A stretch of DNA of 15,723 nucleotides. Origin: Longimicrobiales bacterium. Lineage in GTDB: Bacteria; Gemmatimonadota; Gemmatimonadetes; Longimicrobiales; Gaopeijiaceae. Shown here piece by piece: positions 12,648 to 15,723 of the stretch; positions within the stretch are counted from its first letter, which is position 1, and every line of letters begins with the position of its first letter. Below the pieces are notes generated by a model. The model did no database searches and was not told where the DNA came from. It was given only the letters and a program-made list of their open reading frames with translations. The translations under genes and the position numbers were made by a program. Location: NCBI GenBank assembly GCA_028280205.1, contig JANQME010000125.1, positions 1 through 15,723 on the forward strand, written 5' to 3'.

Positions 12648-13316
12648 ATGACGAAGCGTGTCGGAGTACGGGAGCTGGCCGCGTGCCTGGTCCTCGTCAC
12701 AGGACCGGTCTTTTCCGCGTGCGGCAACGTGACCGCGGGCGGTTTCGGAGAGGCGGTCGTCGTCGTCTCGGGGGATGCCCCCGACAGCACGTTCATCCCG
12801 ACGCCGACGCCTGCCGCAGTCGCCGCCGCGCGCTCGGCTCCGGGCACGGACTGGGCCCGTTCGGACACGGACGACGACGATGACGAGCAGCCGGAGGGAG
12901 AGCTCGAGGCGGAACTGCTGCTTTTTCTCGTCCGTCCCGACGGGACCGAGGAGGCTCTCAGCGACCAAGCAGTCGAGATCGAGGTGGACCTCGAGGGCGT
13001 CGAGGAGGACGAGACGCTGCCGAGAGTGGTTCCGGCGGACGTCTATAGCGCGCTGCGCGTCGTCTTCCTCGAGATCGAGGTCGAGGTCGATGCGGGCCTC
13101 GTCATCGACGGGGTGCCGGTGCTCGGCCCGATCGAGATCGAGAGCGACGACGTCATCGAGGTGTCGAAGCCGCTCGCCCTGGACGTCGTCGACGACGCCT
13201 CGGTCGAGATCTTCGTCGACCTGAACGCTTCGGAGTGGCTCCGTTCGGTCGATCCGGCCACCGCGAGCGTCGACGCCTCCGTGTTCCTGGACCTGATCAG
13301 CGTCTCGATCCGGTAG
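12648..13316 (+). CDS. Acidic lipoprotein (lipoprotein 2), paralogue of lipoprotein 1
   Basis: A 222-aa precursor. ATG 12648 has GGGAG at 12638-12642 (5-nt spacing); the GTG at 12642 lies inside that ribosome site. The signal peptide ends in VFSAC, making C25 the lipidated residue; Gly26 gives no inner-membrane retention signal. A TPTP-containing linker (51-55), an acidic run (DTDDDDDE, 73-80) and a beta-rich core follow (DVYSALRVVFLEIEVEVDAG at 131-150; VEIFVDLNASEWL at 186-198). The order of linker, acidic run, VY-L motif and late VD..W segment matches lipoprotein 1, and both look DUF4382-like. It is the last gene of the TPR operon and faces the large lipoprotein gene across a hairpin-rich gap. 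Function unknown; a surface or periplasmic cation-binding role is a guess. Confidence 0.82.
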   Translation: MTKRVGVRELAACLVLVTGPVFSACGNVTAGGFGEAVVVVSGDAPDSTFIPTPTPAAVAAARSAPGTDWARSDTDDDDDEQPEGELEAELLLFLVRPDGTEEALSDQAVEIEVDLEGVEEDETLPRVVPADVYSALRVVFLEIEVEVDAGLVIDGVPVLGPIEIESDDVIEVSKPLALDVVDDASVEIFVDLNASEWLRSVDPATASVDASVFLDLISVSIR

Positions 13317-13352
13317 GTGCGGCCGAGCGGGACGGGCCGCATGCGCACTCGA

Positions 13353-13402
13353 GCCTCGGTGACCCCCGAGGCCCCACCCCGCCGGTGCGGCGGAGTGGGG
13401 CC
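13353..13402. terminator. Two overlapping hairpins after lipoprotein 2
   Basis: GCCTCGG/CCGAGGC (13353-13359, 13366-13372) forms a 7-bp stem. The stronger stem GGCCCCAC/GTGGGGCC (13370-13377, 13395-13402) continues after one C-A mismatch as CCGCCG/CGGCGG with a GTG loop. They share 13370-13372, so they cannot both form fully. This is a probable terminator between convergent genes. Confidence 0.6.
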
Positions 13403-13404
13403 AG

Positions 13405-13450
13405 TCCCGAGAACCCTGGGGGGGACGGCGCCGGAGCGCCGTTCTCGGGA
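13405..13450. terminator. Long-stem hairpin before the stop of the minus-strand lipoprotein
   Basis: TCCCGAGAAC (13405-13414) pairs exactly with GTTCTCGGGA (13441-13450). The enclosed segment has its own stem CGGCGC/GCGCCG around CGGA (13426-13441), competing at one base. It lies just past the stop codon of the minus-strand gene (13458), fitting a terminator for that gene. Confidence 0.55.
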
Positions 13451-13457
13451 GACGCGG

Positions 13458-15723
13458 TCAGCTGATCGTGAAGGTGTCGTCGCTCACCGCGTTGCCGCTC
13501 GTATTGCAGCTGATGAGCACCTCTTGCTGCGACCGGAAGACGAGGTGCCCCGGCCCGGTGCACCCCTGGGGAACCTCCTGGAAACTGGACCCCACGAAAT
13601 CCCCGGTGGTCGAGACCTCGTAGACCGTGTACGCGTTGCTCTGGAAGCTGGTCGTCCCGATCAGGACGCTGTTTCGGTCCGTGCGGATGAGATCGACACC
13701 GATCGCCCGGCCCGCGACGCCGGTGATCGAGGTGAACGAGTTCTGACCGTCCCACTGGAAGATGCTCGTGCTCCCGAAACCGGTCGCGAGGCCGTACGCC
13801 GTGACGACACAGATCGCGTCCAGGCACCGGACCCGCCGGGCTTCGTGGGAGATGAAGATGTCGGTGACCTCGGTGAGCCGTGCCTTCCCCGCCACCAGAT
13901 CGACCTTCCACAGCTGACTCGCCTGAATCCCGTCGTCGATCGTCACGACGAGCATCGGGTTGTTCTCGTCGAAGCCGTTCGGCCCGACGTACGCGGACAC
14001 CGGGCTCGCGCGACCGAAGACGCTGCCGCCGGCGTCCTTGAACGCCTCCTCGAGGCTCGGATCGAGTGTCCACCCCGGTGCACCGCCCTGGCTGGTACCG
14101 GTGCGGAAGAAGGCGAGGTTCTTGTCGCCGAAGAGGACCGCGGCCGCGCCTATGTCGGCGGCGCCACCGCCGAAGGGGAATACGTCGGTGGTGTGGGCGG
14201 AGAGATCGGGCTGGACGGCCAGTGGGCCGCCACTTCGACCCGCGGGCCCGTTCGTGGGGGTGGGGCTCGGGAACGCCTCCAGGAACTCCTGGTCCGGATT
14301 GTTGGGGTCGATCTGGATGGGACCGTCGTACTTGAACGGCCCGAGATTCGTCGCGACGAGCGCTCCATCGTCGAACGCCCCCGCCGCCCCGTACACTTCG
14401 AGACCGACGACGCTCTGGAAGGCCAGGTCCATCAAGGTGCGACCGATTTCGTCGGTCACCCGCACGAGGTCCGCAGCCGCCCAGAGGACCGCCACGCTGG
14501 AGCCGCCGTCGGCCACCGCCACGCCTTCGGGCCGCGTCAGCGAGAAGTCCTGGAAGGATGTGTAGATCTGCAGGCAATCCACCGGCGATGCTATCCGCAC
14601 GGTGACCAGGTGCGTCGTTGTCGTGGCCGTCTGGCCCCCGACCCTGATCAGGCTGCCGTCGATCGAGAGTGTCAGGTCCACACCCCACGTCCCGGTCGCT
14701 TGGGAATCACACTTCCACTGCTCATCGCTCTCGAGGAAGAGGTTTTCCGCCACGGGCCACTGCGTCATGGGCTTGTCCACCAGCGTCGACGTGTGAGACA
14801 CCGGCGCGGCGGCGGCGTCCGAAATCGTGGCCTCGACGACGCCTCTTGGAAGCGAGCCGTCACCTTCGGGGATCACGTCGACGCCCACGTTGAAGAACGC
14901 GCCGACGGGCGAGGACGAGGGCGGATTCGCCTTCACCTTCAGGCCCTGGAGGGGGGCCGTGCTTCCGTCGGAGAGCAACAGCGTCTCGAAGATGAACTTC
15001 GAAAAGTGGTCGATCTCCGCGGTTGCCGTCAGAGCGCCACCGGCTACGTCGAGGTCCTGACTCTGGTTGCCCGCCAGGGCCAGGGTTCCACCGGAGAGCG
15101 TCGCCATCACCATGGCCGTGGAGGAGATCTCGGCTGCGCCGGGCGCGACCGAGGCCGGCAGCTCCATCGTCGCGCGTGCCGGCACGGCGAACTGAAGCCC
15201 GTCCGGCTGCATGTCGTAGACGACGGCGTCCGCGCTGAGGTCCACCAGCTCGCTCGGGCGCTGGCTCACGGGCACGGCGGTGATCGAGATCTGCTCGTCC
15301 GCGGCGAGCGCACCCGCCGGGATGTCGAGCGTGAACGTCCCGTCTGCGGACACGACCGAGCCGCCCGAGGCCCCGATCTGCGCCGACATCGTGTTGTCCT
15401 CCGCCGTGATCTCGACCGCGTCGGGCGCGCTGTCTACCGTGCCGTCGTTCACGACGAGCTGAGCGGTGTAGGCCCCCGGAAGGTCGGGCGTGAACGAGGG
15501 TTGTACCGCCGTCGCGTCGTCGAGCGTCGCCAGACTCCCTGCAGGGACCGCGGTCAGCGACCAGGCGTATGTGAGTGCGTCCCCGTCCCCGTCCGTCGAC
15601 GCCGACGCGTCCAGGGAAACCGGGAGCGTCGCACTCACGGTTCGGTCGGCCCCGGCCCGCGCGACCGGGGTCGCGTTCTGGGGATCGGGGTCGGGCGCGG
15701 TCGTATCGTTGCCGCTGCAGGCG
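13458..15723 (-). CDS. Large PKD/ZU5-domain lipoprotein with propeller-like C-terminus (signal peptide outside the window)
   Basis: The frame is open to the right edge: 754 residues are visible, beginning A-C-SGND, which reads as the end of a lipobox, so only the signal peptide is cut off. The GTG at 15638 is therefore not the start. Residues ~19-108 form a PKD domain (PVSLDASASTDGDGDALTYAW, then YTAQLVVNDGTVDSAP). Residues ~115-245 are ZU5-like (IGASGGSVVSADGTFTLDIP, then AGAL). From ~380 on, Gly/Asp-rich strands (TRPEGVAVADGGSSVAVLW) suggest a beta-propeller. The last ~240 residues are paralogous to the protein at 1-735, with four cysteines in matching places. It is probably anchored in the outer membrane and exposed, in binding or adhesion; no catalytic motif was seen. 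Its promoter lies outside the window. Confidence 0.88.
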   Translation of the reverse strand, partial: ACSGNDTTAPDPDPQNATPVARAGADRTVSATLPVSLDASASTDGDGDALTYAWSLTAVPAGSLATLDDATAVQPSFTPDLPGAYTAQLVVNDGTVDSAPDAVEITAEDNTMSAQIGASGGSVVSADGTFTLDIPAGALAADEQISITAVPVSQRPSELVDLSADAVVYDMQPDGLQFAVPARATMELPASVAPGAAEISSTAMVMATLSGGTLALAGNQSQDLDVAGGALTATAEIDHFSKFIFETLLLSDGSTAPLQGLKVKANPPSSSPVGAFFNVGVDVIPEGDGSLPRGVVEATISDAAAAPVSHTSTLVDKPMTQWPVAENLFLESDEQWKCDSQATGTWGVDLTLSIDGSLIRVGGQTATTTTHLVTVRIASPVDCLQIYTSFQDFSLTRPEGVAVADGGSSVAVLWAAADLVRVTDEIGRTLMDLAFQSVVGLEVYGAAGAFDDGALVATNLGPFKYDGPIQIDPNNPDQEFLEAFPSPTPTNGPAGRSGGPLAVQPDLSAHTTDVFPFGGGAADIGAAAVLFGDKNLAFFRTGTSQGGAPGWTLDPSLEEAFKDAGGSVFGRASPVSAYVGPNGFDENNPMLVVTIDDGIQASQLWKVDLVAGKARLTEVTDIFISHEARRVRCLDAICVVTAYGLATGFGSTSIFQWDGQNSFTSITGVAGRAIGVDLIRTDRNSVLIGTTSFQSNAYTVYEVSTTGDFVGSSFQEVPQGCTGPGHLVFRSQQEVLISCNTSGNAVSDDTFTIS

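Noticed and set aside
13297..14688. 463-codon minus-strand frame overlapping the PKD lipoprotein gene
   Set aside because: An out-of-frame shadow rich in Arg/Gly/Pro. The other minus frame has PKD, ZU5-like and paralogous domains.
15621..15638. GTG at 15638 as start of the large minus-strand lipoprotein
   Set aside because: The frame continues upstream into a lipobox-like A-C-SGND and the first strand of the PKD domain, so the true start is outside the window.

Overview
The window is GC-rich (about two thirds G+C by eye) and gene-dense, with strong G/C bias at third codon positions. Tandem PadR-regulator/large orphan MacB-FtsX permease pairs, a 'permease prefix' N-terminus, PKD/ZU5-type lipoproteins and an RpoN (sigma-54) activator together suggest Gemmatimonadota, or less likely Acidobacteriota. 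This is inferred from gene content; there is no rRNA or other taxonomic marker. No tRNA, rRNA, CRISPR array, insertion sequence or phage gene was seen.

Layout. (1) 1-735 (+) is the 3' end of a secreted beta-rich protein whose 244 visible residues match the C-terminus of the large lipoprotein at the other edge of the window. (2) 809-2569 (+) is a complete, secreted gamma-glutamyltransferase. (3) 2670-8786 (+) holds two successive padR + permease units (2670-5611 and 5755-8786). In each the regulator stop overlaps the permease start, and a perfect AT-rich palindrome just before the second regulator is a likely operator. A 14-bp perfect hairpin at 8801-8831 closes this side.

(4) 8840-13316 looks like one regulatory module. 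A sigma-54 enhancer-binding protein with a degenerate receiver domain (9890-11230, +) is divergent from an Asp-rich lipoprotein (8840-9706, -). That lipoprotein is preceded by a textbook -24/-12 promoter (9766-9780, -) and by inverted repeats placed like enhancer sites. Downstream of the activator are a TPR protein (11400-12635, +) and, 12 nt later, a second acidic lipoprotein (12648-13316, +) that resembles the first. (5) 13317-13457 is a convergent gap packed with hairpins. (6) 13458-15723 (-) is a PKD + ZU5-like + C-terminal propeller-like lipoprotein that lacks only its signal peptide at the window edge.

Inferred logic: the permease units are probably autoregulated stress or export modules without their own ATPase. 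The 8.8-13.3 kb module is the least ordinary part: a non-phosphorylatable sigma-54 activator, a TPR protein and two related acidic surface lipoproteins, with cis elements in the divergent gap that tie activator and target together.
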